Source: an uncultured Prevotellaceae bacterium (GTDB lineage: Bacteria > Bacteroidota > Bacteroidia > Bacteroidales > Muribaculaceae). From it: a DNA stretch of 64,000 nucleotides. A program made the position numbers and the translations under genes. The stretch lies in assembly GCA_947169265.1 (NCBI GenBank), contig CAMVPC010000011.1, positions 1 to 64,000 of the forward strand, in the 5' to 3' direction. Of this stretch, positions 16,928 through 25,537 are shown in pieces (position 1 is the stretch's first letter; each line of letters begins with the position of its first letter). The notes beneath the pieces are model-generated. The model ran no database searches. It was not told where the DNA came from and was given only the letters and a program-made list of their open reading frames with translations.

Positions 16928-17759
16928 ACACTTTTTGGCCCTGGCCGTAGCCCTGTTCACTGTGGTGACGGCCGTGGCCCAGGCCACCGACAGCGTGCCC
17001 GGCCGCATCTTCGTGACGCCCGTGACGCCCTCGACCAACGTCACGCTCACGCCGCCCAAGGGCACCGACGAGAAGGTCATCGAGCGCTACCTGTCGGGCG
17101 ACACGGCCTCGGCGCGCGCCCAGGAGCGCAAAGACTCGCTGCGCCGCGTTTATCCCCGCTATCCGCTCCTCACCGGGCTGAGCATCGGCCTCAACGTGGT
17201 AGACCCGTTCCTCGCCCTTTTTGGACAGAAGTATGGCGGCATCGACGTGAGCGCTACCCTGAACCTGTGGAACCGCCTGCAACCGGTCATCGAACTGGGT
17301 GTGGGCATGGCCAAAGACACGCCCGAGGACATGAACTTCACCTACCGCGGCAAGCTATCTCCTTACATGCGCGTGGGCGCGAACTATAATTTCATGTTCA
17401 AGCGCGCCCCACGCTACCAGCTGATAGCCGGCGTGAGGCTGGGATTCTCAACCTTTGGCTACGACATCACCGGCGTGAGCGTGTCGTCGTCCTACTGGCG
17501 CGAAAGCCAAACCTTCGACATCACCGGTAACCGCTCCAACGTGCTGTGGGGCGAGTTGCTCGCGGGCCTCAAAGTGGAACTGGGCGCGCGCGTCTCCCTC
17601 GGCTGGCAAGTGAAATACCATGGCAAGTTCGCCGAAAAAAAGAACACGCAAGCCCGGCCGTGGTACATCCCCGGCTACGGCACCCGCAACAGCAAGTGGG
17701 CCTTCGCCTTCAGCATCTACTACACCCTGCCGCTCAACGAGCATCTGTGGCCCAAGTGA
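16914..17759 (+). CDS. DUF6048 family outer-membrane-like protein
   Basis: 281 aa from ATG 16914, inside the 3' end of the DUF6452 gene. A signal peptide (MTRCKHFLALAVALFTVVTA) is followed by a Pro/Thr-rich stretch and a C-terminal half of alternating amphipathic strands ending in FAFSIYYTLPLNEHLWPK, suggesting a small outer-membrane beta-barrel. The DUF6452-DUF6048 pair recurs in Bacteroidales. The function is unknown; co-transcription with a lipid-linked sugar transferase points to an envelope role. Confidence 0.8.
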   Translation: MTRCKHFLALAVALFTVVTAVAQATDSVPGRIFVTPVTPSTNVTLTPPKGTDEKVIERYLSGDTASARAQERKDSLRRVYPRYPLLTGLSIGLNVVDPFLALFGQKYGGIDVSATLNLWNRLQPVIELGVGMAKDTPEDMNFTYRGKLSPYMRVGANYNFMFKRAPRYQLIAGVRLGFSTFGYDITGVSVSSSYWRESQTFDITGNRSNVLWGELLAGLKVELGARVSLGWQVKYHGKFAEKKNTQARPWYIPGYGTRNSKWAFAFSIYYTLPLNEHLWPK

Positions 17760-17804
17760 GTTACGAGCCGCGAGCTTTGAGCTACGAGCTTTCTCTCTAC
17801 CACT

Positions 17805-18212
17805 TCATTTAAGAATGGCGAAGAGCGACGCGGGGGCACGGTGGGCATAGCCGCCATCGAAGGTATAAATAATGTCGAGATAACTCGTGCTCGTTCCCTC
17901 ATAGACGTGGCGGTCATCGTAAGTGTACACGATGTCGAGGTAACTCGTACTCGTACCCTTATAGATGTGGCGGCTGTCGTAGGTGTACACGATGTCGAGG
18001 TAACTTGTGCTCGTGCCGCGGTAGATGTGGCGGTCGTCGTAAGTGTACACGATGTCGAGGTAGCTCGTACTCGTACCCTCATAGATGTGGCGGTTGTCGT
18101 AGGTATACACGATGTCGAGATAACTCGTGCTCGTGCCTTTATACACGCGGCCCGTGGCGGCCATAGCGACCACGGCTACCAGCAAACAAAAAATGGTGAC
18201 AATCTTTCTCAT
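17805..18212 (-). CDS. Secreted 20-residue repeat protein (GTSTSYLD type)
   Basis: 135 aa with a signal peptide (MRKIVTIFCLLVAVVAMAA). Residues 24-123 are five repeats of 20 residues with consensus Y-x-GTSTSYLDIVYTYDxRHI; the last unit diverges. The pattern suggests stacked beta hairpins, like small beta-flower or beta-propeller-like repeats. No catalytic motif is seen. It is 34 bp downstream of the pseudokinase-like gene on the same strand and probably the last gene of that operon. The family and role are not recognised. Confidence 0.8.
   Translation of the reverse strand: MRKIVTIFCLLVAVVAMAATGRVYKGTSTSYLDIVYTYDNRHIYEGTSTSYLDIVYTYDDRHIYRGTSTSYLDIVYTYDSRHIYKGTSTSYLDIVYTYDDRHVYEGTSTSYLDIIYTFDGGYAHRAPASLFAILK
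17844..18143 (-). repeat. Five tandem 60-bp coding repeats
   Basis: Five in-frame 60-bp units with only a few differences each encode YxGTSTSYLDIVYTYDxRHI. There are no spacers. Near identity at synonymous sites points to recent expansion or conversion. Confidence 0.9.
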
Positions 18213-18246
18213 TGGTGTTAATATTTATGGTTAATCGTGCGGTGGC

Positions 18247-18702
18247 TCAATGAGCGTGAAGGTAAAGGACGACAAGGGCGCCGGCCAGGACGAGGAGCAA
18301 GACGGTGAACAGGCGACGGTTGATAGATCGCTCGAAGAGTGTGTGGGCTTGGGCGAATGTCACCGCCTCATGGTCGAGGCAACGCCGCGCGACGGCGGCC
18401 AGGCGACCGCCGGAAGGGGCCATTTTCGTCTCTTCAAGGTCAATCAACAAGCGGCCGTAGGCCACCACGGCGTCGGGCTCGGTGCCCCAGTGGGCGGGCC
18501 GCGGCGTGAGTCGCCAGGTGTTGCCGGCAGGCTCAACGAGAATGTCGGCCGTCGTGAGCAACGGCGCGAGACCGTCGTCGCGCTCGGCGGTGAGCGTCAT
18601 GAGCTGTTCGAGCAAGGGCTGCCCGAACTCATAGAGCGCGCGCGGCGGGAGTTGCCCGTCGCGCGCGTGCAGTATCGAGTGGAGGGTGGAGGCGTGTTCC
18701 AT
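18247..18702 (-). CDS. Tail-anchored pseudokinase-like protein
   Basis: 151 aa. Residues about 25-100 resemble the C-lobe of a protein kinase (LLEQLMTL..., TADILVEPAGNTWRLTP, AVVAYGRLLIDLEE, compare the NIL and DFG regions) but lack the HRD, Asn and DFG catalytic residues. A single membrane helix (LFTVLLLVLAGALVVLYLH) lies at the very C-terminus, giving a tail-anchored cytosolic protein. It begins 13 bp after the zinc-ribbon gene. The kinase relation is weak pattern matching; otherwise the protein is of unknown family. Confidence 0.6.
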   Translation of the reverse strand: MEHASTLHSILHARDGQLPPRALYEFGQPLLEQLMTLTAERDDGLAPLLTTADILVEPAGNTWRLTPRPAHWGTEPDAVVAYGRLLIDLEETKMAPSGGRLAAVARRCLDHEAVTFAQAHTLFERSINRRLFTVLLLVLAGALVVLYLHAH

Positions 18703-18715
18703 CCTTCTTGAGGCG

Positions 18716-20284
18716 TTAATTGTGCTGAGAGCCCTCGGTCGTGTTGCCTTCGGTTTTGGCGGGTTCGGCCTTTTGCTCCTTGTCGGGGTTGTCGCTCACG
18801 ACCTTAGCGCGGCCCGTGTTGAGGTTGACGCGCACCTTGCCGCTGGCTGTACCGATATAGACCACACCCGGCTCGCTCGAGGCGAAGGCGATGCTCTTGG
18901 CTCCGCCGCCGTACACTTGGAGGTACTTCTCGGTAGTCTTATTATAGGCGTACACCTTACCGTTATTGGTACGGAACACGGTGTAAGTGTTGCCCTGCTT
19001 GGTTTCGGCGATGTTGCCCTTGAGGTCTTGCGGCGGTTCGGTCTTTGAGCCTTCGCTGTTCATGTTAATGGTAACCTCGCTACCGTTCCTCATGTCGGCC
19101 ACGGCGCCCGAGTTATTGTGTTCCCAGTCGGTGGAATTCTTCTCGCGTTCCTCTTCCTCCTTGAGGCGTTCTTCCTCCTCCTTGGCCTTCTCGTCTTCGA
19201 TTTCGTCGGGCGTCTTGATGTGGAGTGCGCCGATGTGGAGGCGCGCGTGGGTCTCCATGGCCTCGCGGCGCTGCTGTCCGTTAGCCTTGGGGTCGACCAC
19301 GATGACCTGCTTGCCGTCGCGCTGGGTGAAATTGCCGCTATAAGCGAGCGTTTCGACGATTTCGCCCTTATCGGGGTCATAGAGCTTGAGCGTGATGGTG
19401 GCGGGCTCGTTGCTGCTCGACTCCTTCATGTAGGCATAGAAGAAATATTTCTTACCGTCGATTTCGAGGGCCTGCGGAATTTGCGCCTCGTCGGCGGCCA
19501 TCCTCGAGCGGTCGAAGGTAGTACCCTTTTCGATGCTCTCTTGCTGTTTCATGGCATAGGCCCAGCTGTTACCGTTCTTGGTGAGGTCGTAGATGCGGTA
19601 ATACCAGTGCGACTCGCGGTTGTTATACACGATACCCACGATATGATCGGGGTTGTCCTCGGTAGCCATGAATCGCATGGCGTAAGCGATGGCGCCGCCC
19701 GACGAGTTGAGCTCGTCCTGGAGTATCTTGCTCATTATGTCCTCGCTCTCCTTGTTGTCGGCCACAGCGGCAACGCTGTCTTGCGACGCCTCGTTCTTGG
19801 TCGAGCCTCCACCCATGCAGCGTGTCACCACAAACAGGGCGATAAGGGCCAGGATGATAATGGCAATGATGATGTTGCGCGTGCGATGACGTTCATTGGT
19901 CTCGTAATCATAATCGTCGTCGTCATCGTCATCATCGTCGTCATCATCGTCATCGTCGGGGTCGACGAGTTTCGTCTTCTTGGGCGACACTTGAGAGGGC
20001 TTGACGGCCGCCTTCTTGGCCTCGCGGGCGGGTGCCGCCTTGGCCGGTTTCTCCTCGGTGGGCTGCTCCTTCTCGAAGTTGATTTCGTTAGCCGCAACGG
20101 CGGCAGCCGCGGCAGCGGCTATTTTCTCGCCACACTCAGGGCAAAAAACCGAACCGGCGGGGATTACACTGTTGCAATTGGGGCACTCCATGGTGCCATT
20201 GTCGACAGTCACCTTCGCCCCACACTGGTTGCAGAACTTAGAGCCTTCGGGGAGCGGGTGTCCGCAATGTTTACACTTTATCAT
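18716..20284 (-). CDS. Double zinc-ribbon membrane protein with poly-Asp linker
   Basis: 522 aa. Two zinc ribbons open the protein (CKHCG..CNQCG and CPNCN..CPECG, residues 1-55). They are followed by an Ala/Lys-rich stretch, a run of about 15 Asp (near residue 115), one membrane helix (IIIAIIILALIALFVV, about 140-158) and a ~350-residue extracytoplasmic part with a KEEEERLKEEEER coiled coil and a beta-rich end (VFRTNNGKVYAYN, VVYIGTASGKVRV). No enzyme motif. It heads an apparent operon with the tail-anchored and 20-residue repeat proteins. The function is unknown; zinc-ribbon plus membrane anchor suggests a scaffold or signal-relay protein. Confidence 0.82.
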   Translation of the reverse strand: MIKCKHCGHPLPEGSKFCNQCGAKVTVDNGTMECPNCNSVIPAGSVFCPECGEKIAAAAAAAVAANEINFEKEQPTEEKPAKAAPAREAKKAAVKPSQVSPKKTKLVDPDDDDDDDDDDDDDDDYDYETNERHRTRNIIIAIIILALIALFVVTRCMGGGSTKNEASQDSVAAVADNKESEDIMSKILQDELNSSGGAIAYAMRFMATEDNPDHIVGIVYNNRESHWYYRIYDLTKNGNSWAYAMKQQESIEKGTTFDRSRMAADEAQIPQALEIDGKKYFFYAYMKESSSNEPATITLKLYDPDKGEIVETLAYSGNFTQRDGKQVIVVDPKANGQQRREAMETHARLHIGALHIKTPDEIEDEKAKEEEERLKEEEEREKNSTDWEHNNSGAVADMRNGSEVTINMNSEGSKTEPPQDLKGNIAETKQGNTYTVFRTNNGKVYAYNKTTEKYLQVYGGGAKSIAFASSEPGVVYIGTASGKVRVNLNTGRAKVVSDNPDKEQKAEPAKTEGNTTEGSQHN

Positions 20285-20334
20285 ATTCGATGTTTTTACA
20301 AGTAAATAAGAGAGTGTTGATTGTTATTAACCTG

Positions 20335-20366
20335 CAAAGTTAAACATTTGACGCCAACCCGCCAAA
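20335..20366 (-). promoter_or_regulatory. Promoter of the zinc-ribbon operon
   Basis: On the minus strand TTTG (20366-20363) and TAACTTTG (20342-20335) are 20 bp apart, followed by CAGGTTAA. The start codon at 20284 is about 45 nt after the expected transcript start. Confidence 0.7.
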
Positions 20367-20471
20367 AGCGAGCGCCAAAAACTCACGACATGAGGCGATT
20401 TTTCGTTTATTTTCCCAATTATGCCGATTCCCAAAACACAAAAAGGCAGGCCACACGACACTTGAGGAGAT

Positions 20472-20528
20472 GCTGAAAGACTGCCTTCCGGCATCAGCCG
20501 CCGCGCGATTACGAAATTTTTCGTAATC
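20472..20528. other. Hairpin and perfect palindrome in intergenic region
   Basis: In the 384-bp gap between divergent genes, GCTGA..TGCC-TTCC-GGCATCAGC folds as a hairpin (about 20472-20499). Bases 20507-20528 form a palindrome with 10-bp arms (GATTACGAAA / TTTCGTAATC) around TT. These may be an operator or a small cruciform; no gene is seen here apart from the divergent promoters. Confidence 0.4.
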
Positions 20529-20602
20529 CGCAAAACACTATAATTTAGTGGCTATTTTCGCATTTTCGCCTTAAAAATGCGGAAGGAGCGAAAAAAAATG
20601 AT

Positions 20603-20610
20603 TATCTTTG
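20603..20610 (+). promoter_or_regulatory. -7 promoter box of the dockerin-protein/nuclease genes
   Basis: TATCTTTG lies 58 bp before the start codon at 20669. No clear -33 element is seen at the usual distance. Confidence 0.5.
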
Positions 20611-20668
20611 CGGTTTAGCGCGGCACAAAAACATTTATCACATATTTCCTTAAAACAGAATTTCGCTT

Positions 20669-22618
20669 ATGATTAAAATCAAACTACTTCACCTGCTTGT
20701 CGTCGCGGCAGCGGCGATGACTGCCTTAGTGGCCAGCGCCCAGACGACAGTCGTCTTCGATGCCACGACCGACAAGGGGCCAAGCTCGGCGGGCCGTCCC
20801 GTGAGCGTCGCCAAGGAAGGAATCACGATCGAGTGTTCCTACGGACACCTGGGCGACGGCGTGGCCTACCGCTTTTACCAAGGCTCCACCCTTAAAATCA
20901 CGGTGGACGACGAAAACGTGGTGCTCGACCAAATCGTGTTCACCGGCGGCAGCAGCAACCCGGTGAGCAACATTGGCAGTCCCAGCAGCGGCACCTATAG
21001 TGGCGGCACATGGACAGCGAGCGCCGCAAGTCCGTCGAACACGGTATCGTTCACGTTATCGGCTCAGGCGCGCGCCTCGAAGGTCAGCATCACCTATCAC
21101 GGCGCGATAGCCGACGACCCAACGCCGACGCTCACCCCCGCCTTCACCTTTTGGCCCGAGATGGACGCTCCCGCCACAGCCAGCGTGACGATTAACGTGC
21201 CGGCCTCGACAAAGGTCTACTACACCACCGACGGCAGCACGCCCAGCGCCACCCACGGCACGGCTATCACGACCACCACGACAATCACCATTGGCGCGAC
21301 GACGACCGTGAGCGCGATAGGTGTGAGCGGCGACAACACCAGCGCGGTGGTAAGCGCCACCTATACGCTGGGCACCACAGTGACCAGTATCGCCGAGTTG
21401 AAAGCGACAAGCGGCGAGGAAGTGCGGCTCTACTGGAGCGACGAGGCCAACGCGCGCGTGCTCTACGCCGCCGACAACCAGGCCTTTGTGCGCGACAATA
21501 CGGGCGCCATCTGCATGTACGGCTTGCAAACCGGCCTCACCGAGCTTAAGGCCAACGACCACCTCGCCGGATGGATCTTCGGCAAACTCAGCGACTACTA
21601 CGGCCTGCCCGAATTTGTGGGCACCGCCCGCACCAACGGCTACCAACTGCTTGCGGCGGCACCGGTCACCGAGGAGGCCGTCGCGCCCCGCCTCATCGAC
21701 GCGGCGCAATTCGACGACTACATCGCCGACTGGGTCACCATCCACGACCTTCGCATGAAGGCCGACGGCACGGGCACCCATGGCGAGAGCGAAATCACCG
21801 TCTATAACCGCTTCAACGTCGGTCAGGAACAATACTACACGCAGCCTTACGCCAACGCGCTCGTCGACATGAGCGGTATCGCCATCGCCTATAACGACAA
21901 GCGCCAGATAGCTCCCATCTACCAGAACGGCGTGCGTCCCGTGGTCTATGTGGTGAGCGACGAGGAAGACTTCTACGCGCCTACAGCCGACATGGCCGAC
22001 GTGACGGTGAGACTGCACCGCACGCTTGCCGCCGGACAGTGGGGCACCATCACCCTACCCTTCGTCCTCGATAGCTTCGACGGGCAAGTGGCTGAATACA
22101 CCGCACTCAACGGCGACGAAATGGCCTTCACCACGACAACCGGCGCGCTGGCAGCCCGCACGCCTTATCTCGTGAAGCCCGATGTTACCACGCCCGACGT
22201 CACCATCACCGGTGTCACGCTCGTAACCGGCGAGCCCCTGGCCATCGCCAAGGGCAACTACGTGTTCCGCGGTACCTACGTGAGCGCCACCCTCGCTCAG
22301 GACGGCACCCAACTTGCGGTAGCCGGCGACGGCTCGCTTGTCAAGAGCACAAGTGCCGTTATGCCTACCTACGCCTTTGTCACGGTGCCCGTAGGCATCG
22401 GCAAGGTATATCTCTCGGTCGACGGGACACGCCTGGGCGACGGCACCCTGCGCGGCGACGTCAACGGCGACGGTGTCGTGAGTGGCGCCGACGTCACGGC
22501 ACTATACGGCCAACTGCTCGACGGCAAGACGGCAGCCGGCAACGCCGACGTGAGCGGCGACGGCATTATCAGCGGCGCCGACGTCACCGCATTGTATAAC
22601 ATATTGTTGAACCAATAA
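20669..22618 (+). CDS. Secreted multidomain protein with chitobiase-like and C-terminal dockerin-like modules
   Basis: 649 aa with a signal peptide (MIKIKLLHLLVVAAAAMTAL). A beta-sandwich (about 26-145), a chitobiase C-terminal-like domain (VYYTTDGSTPS, about 170-230), an OB-like domain (about 235-400), and a beta domain with AGQWGTITLPF lead to a C-terminal dockerin-like module (RGDVNGDGVVSGADVTALYG, ISGADVTALYNILL). No hydrolase motif is recognised. The module order suggests an extracellular binding or adhesion protein. It is followed within 20 bp by a secreted nuclease gene, so the pair is probably co-transcribed. Confidence 0.78.
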   Translation: MIKIKLLHLLVVAAAAMTALVASAQTTVVFDATTDKGPSSAGRPVSVAKEGITIECSYGHLGDGVAYRFYQGSTLKITVDDENVVLDQIVFTGGSSNPVSNIGSPSSGTYSGGTWTASAASPSNTVSFTLSAQARASKVSITYHGAIADDPTPTLTPAFTFWPEMDAPATASVTINVPASTKVYYTTDGSTPSATHGTAITTTTTITIGATTTVSAIGVSGDNTSAVVSATYTLGTTVTSIAELKATSGEEVRLYWSDEANARVLYAADNQAFVRDNTGAICMYGLQTGLTELKANDHLAGWIFGKLSDYYGLPEFVGTARTNGYQLLAAAPVTEEAVAPRLIDAAQFDDYIADWVTIHDLRMKADGTGTHGESEITVYNRFNVGQEQYYTQPYANALVDMSGIAIAYNDKRQIAPIYQNGVRPVVYVVSDEEDFYAPTADMADVTVRLHRTLAAGQWGTITLPFVLDSFDGQVAEYTALNGDEMAFTTTTGALAARTPYLVKPDVTTPDVTITGVTLVTGEPLAIAKGNYVFRGTYVSATLAQDGTQLAVAGDGSLVKSTSAVMPTYAFVTVPVGIGKVYLSVDGTRLGDGTLRGDVNGDGVVSGADVTALYGQLLDGKTAAGNADVSGDGIISGADVTALYNILLNQ

Positions 22619-22638
22619 TCATGAGGGAGGATAAGACA

Positions 22639-23817
22639 ATGAAAAAAAGCATTCTCATCGCCCTCGTGGGCATTATAGCAACAATGAACGCACTCGCGGC
22701 GCGCGCGCAACAATCGCAGCGCGTGGTGACCAACGTGAGCCAAATCACCATTGAGCTCAAGAACAACACCACGGTGACCATCACCCAGGATATCGACAGC
22801 GTCGTCTACGTGGGCCAGCACCTCGGCTTCAAAGTGTATATCACCGGCGAGGCCTCGCGCGACTTCCTCTTCTCGCAGGTCATCAATGTGGAAATCACCA
22901 CGGGCGAGGAACCCGGCCCGGGCCCCGACGACGAAAACAAGAACGCCAACTGGAACATCAGCGGCACGAACATCCCCAAGTCGGGCGCCGACCCCACGTT
23001 CACCAACAGGAGTACCGACGACTATGCCTGGCGACTCGAATACCCGCACATCAACGTGGCCTCGGGCAACCAACGCGTGGTGAAATCGACATCGGCTTAC
23101 GGCATCACCTACTCGGTGGAATGGGACAACAACAAAATCGCCAACCGCTGGACGTGCTACACCATGTGCTCGAAAAATAACGCCAGTAACGTGACGCGAA
23201 CTAACAAATTCTATGAGGACGACGCTGTAACCACATCACCGGCCAACTCCTACACGCAAAGCAGCACCTACTCGCGCGGACATCTGTGCCCCAGCGCCGA
23301 CCGCCTGGCCTCAACCGAGCAGAACAAGCAGACCTTCTACATGACCAACATGCAGCCGCAGTACCAAAACCACAATGGCGGCATTTGGGCCACGCTCGAA
23401 GGTGACGTGCGCACGAAGTGGCAACCCACCAACAACATCGACACGCTCTATGTGGTGAAAGCCGCCACCATCGCCGACATCACGCTCAACGGCAGCACAA
23501 GCACGGGTATCATCACCACGACGACCGACGACGATAACCACACGCTGCTGGTGCCCAAGTACTTCTACATGGCGTTCCTTTACTACAACAAAACAGCCGA
23601 CAGCTACAGGGCGTTCGCCTTGTGGACCCAGCACTTGAGCAGCAACAACCCCAATGAGTCGACCGTGCTCAACCCGGATAAAGGTTATATCATTTCGATT
23701 GACGAACTTGAGAGGCGCACGGGAATCGATTTCTTCTGCAACCTGCCCGACGCAATCGAGGACGAAGTTGAAGCTACCGCCACTTATTGGGACAAAACCG
23801 ACCCAAATATGCAATAG
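22639..23817 (+). CDS. Secreted DNA/RNA non-specific endonuclease
   Basis: 392 aa from ATG 22639, chosen because it opens the signal peptide (MKKSILIALVGIIATMNALA); an in-frame ATG at 22621 is possible. The N-terminal ~100 residues form a beta domain and linker. The C-terminal part is the NUC_1 beta-beta-alpha-metal nuclease: YSRGHLCPSADR carries the catalytic His, and FYMTNMQPQYQNHN the metal-binding Asn. It would degrade extracellular nucleic acid, for nutrient recovery or biofilm turnover. A strong bidirectional terminator follows. Confidence 0.9.
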   Translation: MKKSILIALVGIIATMNALAARAQQSQRVVTNVSQITIELKNNTTVTITQDIDSVVYVGQHLGFKVYITGEASRDFLFSQVINVEITTGEEPGPGPDDENKNANWNISGTNIPKSGADPTFTNRSTDDYAWRLEYPHINVASGNQRVVKSTSAYGITYSVEWDNNKIANRWTCYTMCSKNNASNVTRTNKFYEDDAVTTSPANSYTQSSTYSRGHLCPSADRLASTEQNKQTFYMTNMQPQYQNHNGGIWATLEGDVRTKWQPTNNIDTLYVVKAATIADITLNGSTSTGIITTTTDDDNHTLLVPKYFYMAFLYYNKTADSYRAFALWTQHLSSNNPNESTVLNPDKGYIISIDELERRTGIDFFCNLPDAIEDEVEATATYWDKTDPNMQ

Positions 23818-23840
23818 TCAGCGCAAGCAACACCTCCTAA

Positions 23841-23877
23841 TGACGAAAAACGGCGGAAAATCCGCCGTTTTTCGTCA
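23841..23877. terminator. Strong symmetric terminator after the nuclease gene
   Basis: Perfect 17-bp arms TGACGAAAAACGGCGGA (23841-23857) and its complement (23861-23877) surround a 3-nt loop; TTTTT lies within the descending arm. It could act in both directions. Confidence 0.85.
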
Positions 23878-24018
23878 TTTAACCCGAATCGGTCATTCGG
23901 CTTTACGGCAGAACTGATTTTCGGCCACCACTTACGACTCCCCGGCCCTAAACAGCGAACCGCCACCCGAAATGCCACCATAAAAATAAAAAAATGTGAG
24001 ATTTTTTGGCAAAAAAGT

Positions 24019-24048
24019 TTTGTATTCTCGTTTTTTGTTGTATTTTTG
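24019..24048 (+). promoter_or_regulatory. Promoter of a candidate small RNA
   Basis: TTTG (24019-24022) and TATTTTTG (24041-24048) are 18 bp apart, but no credible reading frame follows; a terminator hairpin lies about 75-100 nt downstream of the expected start. Confidence 0.5.
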
Positions 24049-24052
24049 TAGC

Positions 24053-24151
24053 CAATTATTAGGAATAAATAGGGTTAAAACCGCAAATAGTTGTTTTATA
24101 GATAATTGTGTATTTTACAAAACGGGGTAGTCGTGAGACCACCCCATTTTT
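24053..24151 (+). ncRNA. Candidate ~100-nt small RNA upstream of hpt
   Basis: A good promoter is followed by about 100 nt without a coding frame. CAATTAT (24053-24059) can pair with ATAATTG (24102-24108). The transcript would end at the hairpin GGGGT-A-GT / AC-C-ACCCC (24124-24145) with TTTTT (24147-24151). The same hairpin also has a short T run on the other strand, where CAAAGGTA (24276-24283) could begin an opposing ~150-nt structured transcript. Which strand is expressed cannot be told. No known family was recognised. Confidence 0.35.
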
Positions 24152-24295
24152 ATTGCCCGCAAGGGGCTTATAGTACAGGAGTGTTACCGCTTGCGCGACA
24201 CAATTCAACTTGCCGTAAACAAGCCCAAGCGTGGTGTTTGCGGTACAGTGTGACCCTATTTCGCCGGTTTGCCAACAAAGGTAGGCGCAAAAAAA

Positions 24296-24327
24296 TTTGG
24301 TGGTTGAAAGAATGTGTTGTAACTTTG
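24296..24327 (+). promoter_or_regulatory. Promoter of hpt-adk
   Basis: TTTG (24296-24299) and TAACTTTG (24320-24327) are 20 bp apart. The hpt ATG at 24357 follows by 29 bp. Confidence 0.75.
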
Positions 24328-24356
24328 CGTCTTTAAAATTAAAAACAGGGAAGCCC

Positions 24357-24902
24357 ATGTCAATAGTCACCATCAAAGGCCTCGACTTTGAGCCTTACAT
24401 CAGTCGGGAAGAAATCCAAAAACAAGTACAGCGAGTGGCGCAAGAAATCAGGCGCGACTATGCCGACAACGAGACCGCGCCCATCTTTGTGAGCGTGCTC
24501 AACGGCTCGTTCATTTTTGCCGCCGACCTTTTCAGGGCGGTGAACCTTGAGCACAGCGAAATCACCTTCATCCGCTTCAAGTCTTACGAGGGCACATCGT
24601 CGTCGGGCCATGTGACGCAGGTTATGGGCTTTGCCGAGGACCTTGCCGGCCGCGATGTCATAGTCATCGAGGACATTGTCGACACCGGCGTGACCGCACA
24701 AGAATTGCGCGCCTTGCTCAAGACCAAGAATGTAAAGAGCGTGAGAATGGCCACATTGCTCTATAAGCCGGCCTCGCTCACCACAGGACAAGTGCCCGAG
24801 TATGTGGGCTTTGAGATTCCCAGCCGTTTCATTTTGGGTTACGGGCTCGACCTTGACGGCGAAGCCCGCTCACTGCCCGACATCTATGTGAAAGTGGACT
24901 GA
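24357..24902 (+). CDS. hpt: Hypoxanthine-guanine phosphoribosyltransferase
   Basis: 181 aa from ATG 24357; earlier in-frame codons lie within the promoter. It converts hypoxanthine or guanine plus PRPP to IMP or GMP (purine salvage, cytoplasm). The PRPP-binding motif VIVIEDIVDTG is intact, with the early PIFVSVLNGSFIFAADL loop and the terminal FILGYGLDLDGEARSLPDIY. It is followed 39 bp later by adk, a sensible nucleotide-metabolism pair. Confidence 0.96.
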   Translation: MSIVTIKGLDFEPYISREEIQKQVQRVAQEIRRDYADNETAPIFVSVLNGSFIFAADLFRAVNLEHSEITFIRFKSYEGTSSSGHVTQVMGFAEDLAGRDVIVIEDIVDTGVTAQELRALLKTKNVKSVRMATLLYKPASLTTGQVPEYVGFEIPSRFILGYGLDLDGEARSLPDIYVKVD

Positions 24903-24941
24903 TTCAAAGAGAAATTACACAAACTATTAACACAAAACATC

Positions 24942-25511
24942 ATGCTGAATATCGTCATTTTCGGCGCTCCCGGTTCAGGAAAGGGAACGCAAAGCGAAAA
25001 ACTCATTGAGAACTATCACCTTTTCCACATCTCGACCGGCGACGTGCTTCGTGACCACACGCGCCGCGGCACCGAGCTGGGCAAGACCGCCCGCACCTAT
25101 ATGGACCAGGGGCAACTTATTCCCGACGAACTCATGATCGACATTCTCGCCAGCGTGCTCGACGAGCACCGCGATGAGGCGAAAAACGGCGTCATCTTCG
25201 ACGGTTTTCCCCGCACCATACCGCAGGCCGAAGCCCTCGAGCGCATGCTCTCCGAGCGCGGCACCGGCGTGCACCATGTGGTGGGACTCGAAGTCCCCGA
25301 CGAGGAACTCGTCGTGCGCCTGGTCAAGCGCGGTCAGCTAAGCGGCCGTAGCGATGACAACGAGGAGACCATCAAGAAACGCATCGCCGTGTACCACAAC
25401 CTCACGGCACCGCTCAAGGAGTTCTATCAGGAGCGCGGCCTGTATCGCCTCATCCGGGGCACAGGCACCATCGACGGCATCTTTGAAGACATTAAGAAAG
25501 CGCTTGATTAA
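24942..25511 (+). CDS. adk: Adenylate kinase
   Basis: 189 aa, the short form without an extended zinc-binding LID. It interconverts ATP + AMP and 2 ADP. The P-loop GAPGSGKGTQSEKL (8-21), the AMP site ISTGDVLRDH, DGFPRTIPQAEAL, and RGQLSGRSDDNEETIKKRI are all in place. It lies downstream of hpt on the same strand and 26 bp upstream of a GT2 gene. Confidence 0.97.
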   Translation: MLNIVIFGAPGSGKGTQSEKLIENYHLFHISTGDVLRDHTRRGTELGKTARTYMDQGQLIPDELMIDILASVLDEHRDEAKNGVIFDGFPRTIPQAEALERMLSERGTGVHHVVGLEVPDEELVVRLVKRGQLSGRSDDNEETIKKRIAVYHNLTAPLKEFYQERGLYRLIRGTGTIDGIFEDIKKALD

Positions 25512-25537
25512 CAATTACTATTATCGTTGCGCACCTC

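Noticed and set aside
24059-24376. A 105-codon frame on the minus strand upstream of hpt
   Set aside because: Its composition and lack of any protein pattern, together with the terminator hairpin and promoters inside it, argue against coding.
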